Notes under the pieces: model-generated
The model's database searches: none
Told to the model about the DNA's origin: nothing
What the model saw: the letters and a program-made list of their open reading frames with translations, nothing else
Shown here: one piece after another, positions 15,653 through 24,449 of the stretch
Numbering within the stretch: the stretch's first letter is position 1
How the letters are laid out: every line of letters begins with the position of its first letter
Source: an uncultured Prevotellaceae bacterium
GTDB taxonomy: Bacteria; Bacteroidota; Bacteroidia; Bacteroidales; Bacteroidaceae
Assembly: GCA_902799765.1 (NCBI GenBank)
Contig: CADCBZ010000046.1
Location: 1 to 32,777 of the forward strand
Direction of reading: 5' to 3'
Length of the DNA stretch: 32,777 nt
Position numbers and translations under genes: made by a program

Positions 15653-17347
15653 TTAATAACCTGCGTTCTGGGTCATGTTCTTGTTGTTGTTGATGTCATC
15701 CATTGGGATGGGATAGAACTTGAAGTGGCTATCCACAGCCTGACCGTCAGCAACGCCACCTTTCCAGGCCCAGTTGTACTTTTTACCTGTGAACATATCG
15801 AAGCGGACAAGGTCGGAGCGACGACGTCCTTCCATATAGAACTCACGGCACCATTCGTCGATGAGATCCTGCTCGGTGAGTTGTGTCAGAGGCGTAGCGT
15901 TTGCGCGGGCACGAAGCACGTTGACATCGTTGATGGCTGTTGCATCACCACTACGCCACTTAGCCTCGGCGCGGGTCATGTAGGCTTCTGCCAGACGGAA
16001 CAAAGGAATGTCTGTATCAGCAAATTCCGGATCATTGGTTGTACCACCATCTGTGCGGATGTTCTGCCATTTCACAATAGAGATACCATCAAGGAAGTTG
16101 TTCAGCTTATCAGTACGCAGTTTGCGGATACCACCGCCACGGCCTGCATAGAACAGGGCGCGATCATCGCCAGCAGCCTCTATGATACCCTCGGTGTCAG
16201 AACCGTCCAAAGCATCAAGGGCAATGATAGCTTCCTCTGAGCCATCGCCGACATTATCATCAGATGACATGGGAATGTCGTCGTTGGGGAAGAACTTCTC
16301 AATCAGGTTCGGGCGTGCATAGTTACAGCTCCAGCAGTTCTTGGTGCCAGGGTAAGGCATGCCAACAATACGGGTAGAACATACCAGATAACTGACAGAA
16401 GAGTAGTTTGGCGTCTTGAGACCATCCTGACGAATCGGGAAGATAATCTCCTTCATGACATCGGCATTCTCATCGTTGTCAGCCATGAACAAGCGTGCAT
16501 AACCACTATAGGTCACTCCGTTAGTCGGATTGGTCTTTGCGGTGCTGCTCAGAGCATAAGGACCAGCAATAAGTTTGTCGCAGTAGCTGATAGCCTTGTC
16601 GTATGCATTAACAGCTCCATCTGTATAAACCCCTGCATTCAGGGCCAGACGAGCGTGGAGCATATAGGCAGCACCTGCATCAGCACGACCGAAATCAGAT
16701 GCAGAGTTGAACTGTCCGATAGGAGCCATCTCATTTTCCGCAGCGGTCAATTCAGAGTCAATCCAGTCATAGAGCTCCTTGCCAGCTTTTTCAACAGGCA
16801 GATCACTCATAGAGGCGGTCTCGTCCTTGAAAGGAGCTTTGTGCCACAAATCGAGGAAGTACCAGTAGAAGAGTGCACGCAGGAAGCGTACCTCTGCACG
16901 ATAATATTTGTAGTCTGCCTGATCTGCCTTGTCGGCTGTATTCTGCAGATAGAAGTTACAGAGCAGCACATTGAAGCCAAGGCGCTGATAAGCCCACTGG
17001 GTACGACTACTGTTGGCATTCCAGCTGATACCGGTAATCTGCGGGATATCTGGGTCAGTCTGCCAAGCCCAGTTACATTCATCGGTAGGCAGCGTTTGAA
17101 GATTAAAGGTAGTACGATAGAATCCTGACTCACCCTCGTCACTGCTGATGTCACCTGATCCGGCAGGACCTTTCTGTCCTGTCATACCGAGTGTGCCATA
17201 GACCTTTGCCAACAACTCCATATCTTCATAAGAGGTAGAGGTCTGTGGATCGATAGATGAGATATTCAGGTCATTGGAACAGGAAGTCATGCCCATGATG
17301 AGCAGACCTGCTACAACCGTTTTTGAAAATATATGTCTCATAATCAT
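15653..17347 (-). CDS. susD: SusD/RagB-family outer-membrane glycan-binding lipoprotein
   Basis: SusD caps the SusC transporter as a lid and binds the oligosaccharide. The 564-residue product has a signal peptide ending MGMTSC (lipid Cys23). It has the tetratricopeptide-like helical core of the family, with ARLALNAGVYTDG and FRLAEAYMTRAEAKWRSGD, and the conserved C-terminal RRSDLVRFDMFTGKKYNWAW and FYPIPMDDINNNKNMTQNAGY. It lies 31 bp after susC, the invariant SusC/D pairing. A second ATG two codons downstream is equally possible. Confidence 0.94.
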   Translation of the reverse strand: MIMRHIFSKTVVAGLLIMGMTSCSNDLNISSIDPQTSTSYEDMELLAKVYGTLGMTGQKGPAGSGDISSDEGESGFYRTTFNLQTLPTDECNWAWQTDPDIPQITGISWNANSSRTQWAYQRLGFNVLLCNFYLQNTADKADQADYKYYRAEVRFLRALFYWYFLDLWHKAPFKDETASMSDLPVEKAGKELYDWIDSELTAAENEMAPIGQFNSASDFGRADAGAAYMLHARLALNAGVYTDGAVNAYDKAISYCDKLIAGPYALSSTAKTNPTNGVTYSGYARLFMADNDENADVMKEIIFPIRQDGLKTPNYSSVSYLVCSTRIVGMPYPGTKNCWSCNYARPNLIEKFFPNDDIPMSSDDNVGDGSEEAIIALDALDGSDTEGIIEAAGDDRALFYAGRGGGIRKLRTDKLNNFLDGISIVKWQNIRTDGGTTNDPEFADTDIPLFRLAEAYMTRAEAKWRSGDATAINDVNVLRARANATPLTQLTEQDLIDEWCREFYMEGRRRSDLVRFDMFTGKKYNWAWKGGVADGQAVDSHFKFYPIPMDDINNNKNMTQNAGY

Positions 17348-17378
17348 TTATTCTTTATATATTAATGTTATCAATCTC

Positions 17379-20300
17379 TTAGAAGTTCAGGTTGACACCA
17401 ATCTGGAACTGAAGTGGACGTGGATAAGGGTTCTTATCAACACCACTTGAAACCTCAGGATCAATACCCTTGTACTTGGTGATGATGAACGGATTCTGAA
17501 CGGTAGCAAATACACGACCGTTGAGGTGATCCTTCAGCAAATTATCGAATGAGTAGCCCACAGTGATATTTGAACACTTCACATAAGATGCGTTGCGTAC
17601 AAAGTAATCAGAGAGGTAGTACTCTGTGCCAAGACCTGTGAAGCCAAGCTCAACAGCCTCGGGGAAGGTGTTGGTGAATGCACTGTTGGAATACAGACCA
17701 GAGGCACTGATTGAAGCCTTGTTTGACAGATGGTCATAATAGACATAGTTGCCAAATGAGCCATAGAAGGCTGCACTGAAATCCCATTTCTTATAAAGGA
17801 ACTTGGTAGTGAAGCCCATGATGACATCAGCTGCAGGGCTCTTGTAGAAATATTTATCGCTCTCGTTGATCTGGCCATCAGCATTGCGATCCACATACAT
17901 ACCTTCGATGGGCTTGCCGTTGGCATCGTAAACCTGCTGATAGACGAAGAACGAGTTACGTGGCTGACCTACAGTATTAGCCTGAATGAGCGTAGAATTA
18001 CCACGAGAGATGGTGGTACCGGTCTTGATGTAATAACCAGCATCAGCATCATCTGTCAGAGAGGTGATTTCATTGTGGTTCCAAGAAATATTATAGGTGA
18101 GATCCCATGTGAAATCCTTGGTAACAATCGGCTTGGCATTCACAGAGAACTCAATACCGTAGTTTTTCATCGAACCGATATTCTTTGTCAGTACAGAACC
18201 GAAGTTTGTGCCTACAGGGATTGTAACAGTGTTCAACAGGTCGGTGGTCTTACGATAGTAACCATCAAGACTACCAGAGATGCGGTTGTTGAGGAAACCA
18301 AAGTCTATACCAGCATTCCAAGTGGTTGTCGTCTCCCATTTCAGGTCGGGATTATAGGCATTCGGACGCTTGGTGTAGTAGTCGATATCACCAAAACGGT
18401 ACATGGCGTAAGAGTTACTGATGACATAAAGAGGCGCATAGCCGAAATCGCTACCAATATCCTGCTGACCAGTCTTACCCCAACCTAAGCGGAGCTTAAA
18501 CTCATTCCACCAGGTCAGGTCTTTCATAAACTTCTCTTCATTGATCTTCCAAGCCAGAGCTACAGAGGGGAAGTATCCCCAGTGATTATCCTCAGAGAAC
18601 TTAGAAGATCCATCGGCACGGAACGTTGCTGTCAGCATATAACGCTCAAGCAGCGTATAGTTAAGACGGCCGAAGTAAGAAACCAGAGAGTTATGGGTAG
18701 CCCACTCCTGCTCACTGCGAATGCTTGGGTTATGAATCTCACCAGTATAAGGATCTATGCCTTGTCCCTCGTTGAAACCATGACGGTGATAGTGGCTTTC
18801 CTCTGCACCAGCCATGACGTCAAAGAAGTGGATACCAATCTCTTTCTGATACTGGGCGTATGCATTCGCTGTAATGCTATATTTATAATAGCGAGTCAGA
18901 CCATTCCAGCCATAGTAGTTGTTAGAGAATGAATACTTGGAGATATCATCGTTCTGCTTTGACTCTGTATATTGTCCGCCATAGCTGGCATGGATGTGCA
19001 GGTCCTCGAAACCGTGGATCTTGTAGTCTGCCTCAAAGTTACCAGTAAAGTCATTGGCGCTGGCAATAGTCTCCTTCATGTTCAACAGTGCCAACGGGTT
19101 TTGTGGGGCATTGTTGTTGTTGGTATAAAGCCAGTTGGGATCGCTATATTGGGCATTCGTAAAAGGCTGGTAATAACCACCAAAGAATTGTGAGGTCTCA
19201 TCGTTGGTATATACAGGACGGGTAGGATCGATAGAGAGGGCAGAACCGATGGCCCCACCAGAGTCTGCATAACGGTCCTTCTCATACATGTACTTGGCAG
19301 TGATGTTCAGATTCAGGTGATCATCGAGCAGACTTGGAGCTAAGTTCAAGCTGGCATTTGCACGATGCATCCAAGATGTCTTCACAATACCTTGTGCAGA
19401 GTTGTAACCAGCACTGACGCGATAAGGAACAGGTCCGAAGCCGCCAGAAACTGAAACGGTGTGGTTGGTACTGAAAGCGGTGCGGAAGATCTCGTCTTGC
19501 CAGTTGGTATCTGCATCGCCTAACTTAGAAGCATCGAGACCTTCGATACTGTTTACAAGTGCCTTGTACTCAGCAGCGTTCAGGGTGTCGTACTTCTTGG
19601 CAATGGTAGAGATTGTGAAATCACCGTTGTAAGAAATACGGGGAGCGGAGCCTTTCCTACCCTTCTTTGTGGTGATAATGATCACACCGTTAGAAGCACG
19701 GCTACCATAGATGGCAGTAGCTGAAGCATCCTTCAGCACGGTGAATGACTCAATATCATTCGGGTTAATCATTGCCAGGATGTTCGACATACCAGTAGCG
19801 GTATTTCCGTCGATAGTCAAGCCGTCAATCACATAGAGCGGATCGTTTGATGCATTCAGTGACGAACCACCACGGATGCGGATCTGTGCACCAGCACCTG
19901 GTGTACCACCGCCGGTGATGACATCCACACCAGCAACTTTACCAACGAGCATATCCGTTGCATTGTTGGTGATACCCTTACTCATCTCGTCGGGCTTCAT
20001 GGCAGTAACCGAACCGGTCAGGTCGTTTTTCTTAGCACGGCCGTAACCAATGACTACTACGTTCTCCAGAACCTGGGAGTCATCTTGCAAAATTACTTCT
20101 ACAGTTGGTGCGGCCTTTACGGTGGCAGTCTGGTAGCCAACATAAGAGACAGTAATGGTTGCACCCTGATTTGCTTTCAGAACGAAGTTACCGTCGAAAT
20201 CAGATACGGTAGCGGTCTGTGTGCCCTCTACTCGTACTGTAGCGCCGATAATGTCTTCGCCTGTAGCATCTTTCACATGGCCTTTTACCTCAATCTGAGC

Positions 20301-20381
20301 AAAGGCACCTACCGATAGGAACAGCCCTAAGATAAGGCCGAGCATCCTAAGCGGAACTTGAATGTTTACCTGCTTCATCAT
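17379..20381 (-). CDS. susC: SusC/RagA-family TonB-dependent oligosaccharide transporter
   Basis: This is the outer-membrane barrel that imports glucan oligosaccharides with SusD, powered by TonB. The product is 1000 residues. It has a signal peptide ending SVGAFAQ, then a carboxypeptidase-regulatory-like domain (VKGHVKDATGEDIIGATVRVEG, SDFDGNFVL, SYVGYQT). The TonB box/plug follows (VVVIGYGRAKKNDLTGSV, GGGTPGAGAQIRIRGGSS, PLYVIDG, GSRASNGVIIITTKKG), then a large barrel ending LQFQIGVNLNF. It is the first gene of the operon. Its promoter (20452-20459) is divergent from the LacI-family gene across a 22-bp palindrome. The SusE/F partners and the amylase point to alpha-glucan as substrate. Confidence 0.95.
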   Translation of the reverse strand: MMKQVNIQVPLRMLGLILGLFLSVGAFAQIEVKGHVKDATGEDIIGATVRVEGTQTATVSDFDGNFVLKANQGATITVSYVGYQTATVKAAPTVEVILQDDSQVLENVVVIGYGRAKKNDLTGSVTAMKPDEMSKGITNNATDMLVGKVAGVDVITGGGTPGAGAQIRIRGGSSLNASNDPLYVIDGLTIDGNTATGMSNILAMINPNDIESFTVLKDASATAIYGSRASNGVIIITTKKGRKGSAPRISYNGDFTISTIAKKYDTLNAAEYKALVNSIEGLDASKLGDADTNWQDEIFRTAFSTNHTVSVSGGFGPVPYRVSAGYNSAQGIVKTSWMHRANASLNLAPSLLDDHLNLNITAKYMYEKDRYADSGGAIGSALSIDPTRPVYTNDETSQFFGGYYQPFTNAQYSDPNWLYTNNNNAPQNPLALLNMKETIASANDFTGNFEADYKIHGFEDLHIHASYGGQYTESKQNDDISKYSFSNNYYGWNGLTRYYKYSITANAYAQYQKEIGIHFFDVMAGAEESHYHRHGFNEGQGIDPYTGEIHNPSIRSEQEWATHNSLVSYFGRLNYTLLERYMLTATFRADGSSKFSEDNHWGYFPSVALAWKINEEKFMKDLTWWNEFKLRLGWGKTGQQDIGSDFGYAPLYVISNSYAMYRFGDIDYYTKRPNAYNPDLKWETTTTWNAGIDFGFLNNRISGSLDGYYRKTTDLLNTVTIPVGTNFGSVLTKNIGSMKNYGIEFSVNAKPIVTKDFTWDLTYNISWNHNEITSLTDDADAGYYIKTGTTISRGNSTLIQANTVGQPRNSFFVYQQVYDANGKPIEGMYVDRNADGQINESDKYFYKSPAADVIMGFTTKFLYKKWDFSAAFYGSFGNYVYYDHLSNKASISASGLYSNSAFTNTFPEAVELGFTGLGTEYYLSDYFVRNASYVKCSNITVGYSFDNLLKDHLNGRVFATVQNPFIITKYKGIDPEVSSGVDKNPYPRPLQFQIGVNLNF

Positions 20382-20451
20382 TACATTTAATTAGAGTTAA
20401 AATAGTTATTTTATTTCTTTTGTTTAGCACTTTTGCCTATCATTCACGGTG

Positions 20452-20459
20452 CAAATTTA
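20452..20459 (-). promoter_or_regulatory. -7 promoter element of the susCDEF operon
   Basis: The minus strand reads TAAATTTG, matching TAnnTTTG, giving a leader of about 65 bases. No clear -33 TTG is seen at the right distance. The operator centre is 65 bp upstream of the element's centre. Confidence 0.65.
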
Positions 20460-20509
20460 GCTTACTTTTCAATACATTGTTCTATTTTTGCATAAAAAGA
20501 TGCATTTCG

Positions 20510-20531
20510 GCCATGCAAACGTTTGCATGGC
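20510..20531. promoter_or_regulatory. 22-bp perfect palindrome, LacI-family operator between susC and the regulator gene
   Basis: All 11 bases of each arm pair, with core GCAAACGTTTGC and central CG, the pattern of LacI/PurR-type operators. Its centre (20520.5) is 65 bp from the susC -7 centre and 67 bp from the regulator's own -7 centre, so it sits midway between the divergent promoters. The neighbouring LacI-family protein is the obvious ligand. Confidence 0.8.
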
Positions 20532-20583
20532 GTTGCATGAATATTATTCTTATACATTATTATATTTATTTAAAAGAATTGCT

Positions 20584-20591
20584 TACCTTTG
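20584..20591 (+). promoter_or_regulatory. -7 promoter element of the LacI-family regulator and transporter
   Basis: TACCTTTG matches TAnnTTTG. The start should lie near 20598, giving a leader of under 20 bases. No good -33 TTG is visible. Confidence 0.65.
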
Positions 20592-20615
20592 CATCAGGAA
20601 TAGTTAAAAACCGCG

Positions 20616-21641
20616 ATGGAAGATAAGGCACCAATGACAATGAAGGATATCGCCAGGGAGTTTGGCATCTCTGTGGCGACGGTATCCCGTGCCTTGAAAG
20701 ACTCCCCCCGAATCAGCGAGGAGCGCCGCAAGGCGATCCAGCAGTATGCCCGTGACCACAATTTCTATCCCAATGCCATTGGTGAGGCGTTGCGCCACAG
20801 TCGGGTGATGCCTCAGCGTGTCATCGGCGTCATCGTGCCTGAGTTTACGCATTATTACTTCTCATCTATCCTGACGGGTATCGAGGAGGCTGCCGCAGCC
20901 CGAGGCTTCCGTATCATGGTGGCATTGAGTGGCGAGCAGTACGAGCGCGAGGTGCGCATCTGCGAGAACTTCCTCCGCTCTAAGGTGTGCGGCGTCATCG
21001 TGTCGCAGGCCAAGGACACCAAGGACTATGCTCACTACCAGAAACTGGTTGATGCAGGTATCCCGCTGGTGTTCTACGATCGTATCTGTACAGGTGTGAA
21101 TGCCAGCCGTGTGGTGGTCGATGATTATATGGGTGCCTATAATGCCGTGACCTATCTCATCGAGACGGGCTGCAAGCACATTGCCTTCTATGGCAGTCCG
21201 ATGCAGTTGGAGATTTCTAAGAACCGTTACAATGGCTATAAGGATGCGCTGCTGAAACATGGGATGTCAGTGGATAAGAGTGTCGTCATCGTGTGCGACA
21301 ATCGTTCTGATGCCGAACATATCACGCCTTCGATCATGGCTATCGACAATCCGCCTGACGGCTTCTTTGCCGTCAATGATGATACGGCCATCGGCATTCT
21401 CTACACCGTCAAGCATGCGGGCTACCGTGTGCCCGAAGACATCGCTATCTGTGGCTTCACCAATGGACAGCGTGCCGTTGCCTGCGACCCCATGCTGACT
21501 ACTGTTGAGCAGCGAGGCCATCGCGTGGGTGAGGAGGCAGCAGAGATCCTGATGGACAAGGTGGAGAACATCTCGCCGATGGAGAAGATCGAGAAGCGCA
21601 TCGTCCGCACGCGCTTGATCATCCGCGGCACCACGAGGTAA
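20616..21641 (+). CDS. LacI-family transcriptional regulator of the alpha-glucan locus
   Basis: This is a DNA-binding, sugar-responsive regulator of 341 residues. The N-terminal helix-turn-helix (TMKDIAREFGISVATVSRALKDSPRISEERR) is followed by the hinge YPNAIGEALRHSR, whose Leu would insert at an operator's central CG. Then comes the periplasmic-binding-protein-like effector domain (VIGVIVPEFTHYYFSSILTGIEE, CGVIVSQA, GIPLVFYDR, VVDDYMGAYNAVTYLIETGCKHIAFYG, FAVNDDTAIGIL, ICGFTNGQRAVACDPMLTTVEQ). It is divergent from susC across the palindrome and 19 bp upstream of the transporter, so it probably controls this locus and itself. The B. thetaiotaomicron Sus system uses an unrelated regulator, SusR. 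The effector (maltose-type sugar?) is inferred. Confidence 0.92.
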   Translation: MEDKAPMTMKDIAREFGISVATVSRALKDSPRISEERRKAIQQYARDHNFYPNAIGEALRHSRVMPQRVIGVIVPEFTHYYFSSILTGIEEAAAARGFRIMVALSGEQYEREVRICENFLRSKVCGVIVSQAKDTKDYAHYQKLVDAGIPLVFYDRICTGVNASRVVVDDYMGAYNAVTYLIETGCKHIAFYGSPMQLEISKNRYNGYKDALLKHGMSVDKSVVIVCDNRSDAEHITPSIMAIDNPPDGFFAVNDDTAIGILYTVKHAGYRVPEDIAICGFTNGQRAVACDPMLTTVEQRGHRVGEEAAEILMDKVENISPMEKIEKRIVRTRLIIRGTTR

Positions 21642-21660
21642 AGACTAAAAAGACAATAAA

Positions 21661-22962
21661 ATGAAACAAAAACCCGATCAATCCTTTTGGAACTTATGGA
21701 ACCTGAGCTTTGGTTTCTTTGGTGTGCAGATCGCCTATGCGCTGCAGAGTGCAAACATCTCACGTATCTTCCGTACGCTGGGAGCCGACCCCCATTCGCT
21801 GAGTTTCTTCTGGATTCTCCCCCCGCTGATGGGTATTCTGGTGCAGCCGATCGTAGGCACGCTGAGTGATAAGACCTGGACCCGTTATGGTCGTCGCATA
21901 CCTTATTTATTTATAGGAGCCGCCGTAGCCGTGGCAGTCATGTGTCTGTTGCCCAATGCCGGCTCGTTCGGTATGGCGGTAGGTGCAGCGCTGATCTTCG
22001 GTCTGATAGCCCTTATGCTGCTCGACACGAGTATCAACATGGCGATGCAGCCCTTCAAGATGCTGGTAGGCGATATGGTTAACGAGAAGCAGAAGGCTAC
22101 GGCTTACTCCATCCAGTCGTTCCTCTGTAATGCCGGATCGGTGGTAGGTTTCCTCTTCCCGTTCATCTTCACCTGGATCGGCTTACAGAACGTAGCCCCC
22201 GAGGGCGTCGTGCCCGATTCCGTCATCTGGTCGTTCTATGTTGGTGCCGCCATCCTCATTCTCTGTGTCATCTACACCACGTTGAAGGTCAAGGAGTGGA
22301 ACCCGCAGGAATATGCCGAATACAATCCCGTCGAAGAGAAGAAGGAAGAGAGTGCCAACTGGATCACGTTGTTGAAGAATGCGCCTGCCACCTTCTGGAA
22401 AGTCGGCCTTGTGCAGTTCTTCTGCTGGGCAGGTATGCTCTATATGTGGACCTATGTGGTGGATGCCGTTTCAGAAACTGTCTGGGACACCATTGATCCC
22501 ACTACCGATGCCTATCAGGAGGCAGCCAACTGGACGGGTGTGCTGTATGCCATCCAGGCCATGGGCTCCGTCGCCTGGGCAATGGTGCTGCCACGCTTCA
22601 GCAATACTAAGATGGCTTATAGCGTGAGTCTGATTATCGGAGGTGTGGGCTTCTGTCTAATACCGTTCATCCACGACCAGTACCTGCAGATCATCCCCTT
22701 CTTGCTGATCGGCTGCGGCTGGGCTGCGATGCTGGCGATGCCCTTTACGTTTGTCACGAATGCCCTGCAAGGCTACGGACACATGGGCGCTTATCTCGGC
22801 CTGTTCAACGGCACCATCTGCGTGCCTCAGATCGTGGCAGCTATCTGCGGAGGCACCATTCTCTCACTGGTGGGCCACCATCAATCCACGATGATGATCG
22901 TCTCAGGCGTCAGCTTCCTCATTGGCTCCCTTTGTGTTTTTGTGATTAAAGATAAAAGGTAA
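21661..22962 (+). CDS. Major facilitator sugar transporter (GPH/SLC45-like), probable maltose/maltodextrin importer
   Basis: This inner-membrane symporter should move oligosaccharides released in the periplasm into the cytoplasm. The 433-residue product has about twelve hydrophobic segments. It shows the family hallmarks FWNLWNLSFGFFGVQIAYALQ, the loop-2 motif GTLSDKTWTRYGRRIPYLFIG, and the tail GHHQSTMMIVSGVSFLIGSLCVFVIKDK. It lies 19 bp after the LacI-family gene and shares its promoter. Transporters of this type are regular partners of LacI regulators in Bacteroidota alpha-glucan loci. No cytoplasmic glucosidase follows, so oligosaccharide breakdown must be encoded elsewhere. Confidence 0.88.
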   Translation: MKQKPDQSFWNLWNLSFGFFGVQIAYALQSANISRIFRTLGADPHSLSFFWILPPLMGILVQPIVGTLSDKTWTRYGRRIPYLFIGAAVAVAVMCLLPNAGSFGMAVGAALIFGLIALMLLDTSINMAMQPFKMLVGDMVNEKQKATAYSIQSFLCNAGSVVGFLFPFIFTWIGLQNVAPEGVVPDSVIWSFYVGAAILILCVIYTTLKVKEWNPQEYAEYNPVEEKKEESANWITLLKNAPATFWKVGLVQFFCWAGMLYMWTYVVDAVSETVWDTIDPTTDAYQEAANWTGVLYAIQAMGSVAWAMVLPRFSNTKMAYSVSLIIGGVGFCLIPFIHDQYLQIIPFLLIGCGWAAMLAMPFTFVTNALQGYGHMGAYLGLFNGTICVPQIVAAICGGTILSLVGHHQSTMMIVSGVSFLIGSLCVFVIKDKR

Positions 22963-22979
22963 AAGTGCAAGAGATGGTT

Positions 22980-23044
22980 TATGTTTCAGGCTTTGAAACT
23001 TATGTTGCAAACCTTGAAATATAAGTTTCAAAGCCTGAAACATA
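22980..23044. repeat. 24-bp perfect inverted repeat after the transporter gene
   Basis: Arms at 22980-23003 and 23021-23044 pair over all 24 bases (they contain GTTTCAGGCTTTGAAAC), with a 17-base loop. Part of the loop, GTTGCAAAC (23004-23012), can pair with GTTTGCAAC (23054-23062) outside the stem, so two alternative folds compete. No T-tract follows, so it is not a standard intrinsic terminator. Confidence 0.8.
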
Positions 23045-23064
23045 TATCCCAAAGTTTGCAACAG

Positions 23065-23092
23065 AAAAATTCTCATAATTATGAGGATTTTT
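23065..23092. terminator. Bidirectional terminator between the transporter and murI
   Basis: AAAAATTCTCATAA pairs with TTATGAGGATTTTT (14 pairs, one G-U on the plus strand), with A- and T-runs at both ends. It can serve the converging transporter and murI transcripts. A smaller hairpin (CCATTTT/AAAATGG, 23096-23112) adjoins it on the murI side. Confidence 0.6.
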
Positions 23093-23115
23093 ATTCCATT
23101 TTTATAAAATGGGAT

Positions 23116-23949
23116 TTACCCTAGCGTGATATTCTCCACCTCTACGGGTTCGTGGAGGAAGATTTGGGCTTGTTCCTTGAACTTCTCAGGATTTTCAGTG
23201 GTGAGGTAATGGGCCTCACCATTTTTGTTACAACGCTGCTCAATCTGCGGATGGCGCAAGAGGTAGTCTTTGAGACTCTCTGCCACGTATTCGCCCTGGG
23301 GGACGACGCGGACGCCTGCAGGCAGGTATTTCAATATCTTCGGCATGAGCAGCGGATAATGGGTGCAGCCGAGGATGATGGTATCGATCTGCGGATCGAG
23401 ACGCATGATCTGATCGATACGCTTCTTCACGAAATAGTCGGCTCCTGGGGAGTCGGCCTCGTTGTATTCCACGAGAGGCACCCAGAAAGGACAGGCGACA
23501 CCCGAGACCTGCAGGTCGGGGTGGAGCTTGCGGATCTCGAGGTTGTAGCTCTCGCTCTTGATGGTGCCCTCGGTGGCGAGTACGCCCACGTGACGGCTTT
23601 TCGTCAGGCTGCCGATGATTTCTGCCGTGGGACGGATAACACCCAGCACACGGCGCTCTGGGTCGATCTTGGGCAGATCTACCTGCTGGATGGTGCGCAG
23701 GGCTTTGGCGGAGGCGGTGTTACAGCCGAGGATCACGAGATGGCAGCCCATCTCGAAGAGGCGCAACACGGCTTGGCGCGTGAATTCATAGACCACTTCA
23801 AAGGAACGTGGTCCATAAGGTGCACGGGCATTGTCGCCCAAATAAAGGTAATCGTATTCGGGAAGCAGCTGGCGGATACCATGTAGGATGGTGAGTCCGC
23901 CGTAGCCGCTGTCGAAGATACCAATGGGTCCGGGCTTACTTGAGAGCAT
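23116..23949 (-). CDS. murI: Glutamate racemase
   Basis: MurI interconverts L- and D-glutamate, supplying D-Glu for peptidoglycan. The 277-residue cytoplasmic enzyme has GPIGIFDSGYGGLTIL near the N-terminus (Asp13) and the two catalytic cysteines in VILGCNTASAKAL (Cys76) and IILGCTHYPLLMP (Cys195). It overlaps the end of the third ompH gene by 14 bases, so it is translationally coupled as the last gene of the envelope operon. Confidence 0.96.
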   Translation of the reverse strand: MLSSKPGPIGIFDSGYGGLTILHGIRQLLPEYDYLYLGDNARAPYGPRSFEVVYEFTRQAVLRLFEMGCHLVILGCNTASAKALRTIQQVDLPKIDPERRVLGVIRPTAEIIGSLTKSRHVGVLATEGTIKSESYNLEIRKLHPDLQVSGVACPFWVPLVEYNEADSPGADYFVKKRIDQIMRLDPQIDTIILGCTHYPLLMPKILKYLPAGVRVVPQGEYVAESLKDYLLRHPQIEQRCNKNGEAHYLTTENPEKFKEQAQIFLHEPVEVENITLG

Positions 23950-24448
23950 CCTGAACCTGCTGGTTGAGGTCGTGCCCCATGGCGGGGTTTATAAAAGGCA
24001 AGGCCTTCACGTCGGTGTCGATGATGAAGGCGTAGCCGCGTTCGCGGCCAATTTTGCCAAGCACCTCGATGAGGCGGATTTTCAGTGGGGCCATCAGGTC
24101 TTGTTCGGCTTTCTCTATCTCCATCCGACTATGCTCCTTGAACTCGAGGTTCTTTTCCATGAGCTGCTGAAGCTCCAACTGGCGCTTCTGGAGGATGGAC
24201 TGGGGGAAGTCGCGCTGACCTTCGAGGAATTCCTCGTATTTGCGGTTGAACTCGTCTTCCGCGCGCAGTGTCTCGTTCTGGAACTGCTGACGGAGGTCGG
24301 CGAGCTTCTGTTGTACGACAGTGTAGTCGTGCATTGACTGCAGGGCTTCCCCATAGCTGAGGTAGCCGAAGCGCATTGCGCTGTCTGCCTGGGCGTTGAT
24401 GCCCAAGCAGACGCACATAACTGCTATGAGGATGACGAGTCGCTTCAT
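23936..24448 (-). CDS. OmpH/Skp-family periplasmic chaperone (third of three)
   Basis: This is a Skp-type holdase expected to carry unfolded outer-membrane proteins to BamA. The 170-residue product has a signal peptide (MKRLVILIAVMCVCLGINAQ), then FGYLSYGEALQSMHDYTVVQQKLADLRQQFQNE. A long charged coiled coil (about residues 45-125) forms the Skp tentacle, and the tail holds GKIGRERGYAFIIDTD. It lies 1 bp after the second paralogue and overlaps murI. Confidence 0.9.
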   Translation of the reverse strand: MKRLVILIAVMCVCLGINAQADSAMRFGYLSYGEALQSMHDYTVVQQKLADLRQQFQNETLRAEDEFNRKYEEFLEGQRDFPQSILQKRQLELQQLMEKNLEFKEHSRMEIEKAEQDLMAPLKIRLIEVLGKIGRERGYAFIIDTDVKALPFINPAMGHDLNQQVQDALK

Positions 24449-24449
24449 A

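Noticed and set aside
23004-23062. TTGCAAAC/GTTTGCAA as a third LacI operator near the transporter
   Set aside because: The half-sites are over 40 bp apart, lack the central CG and lie after the gene. They belong to the inverted-repeat structure.
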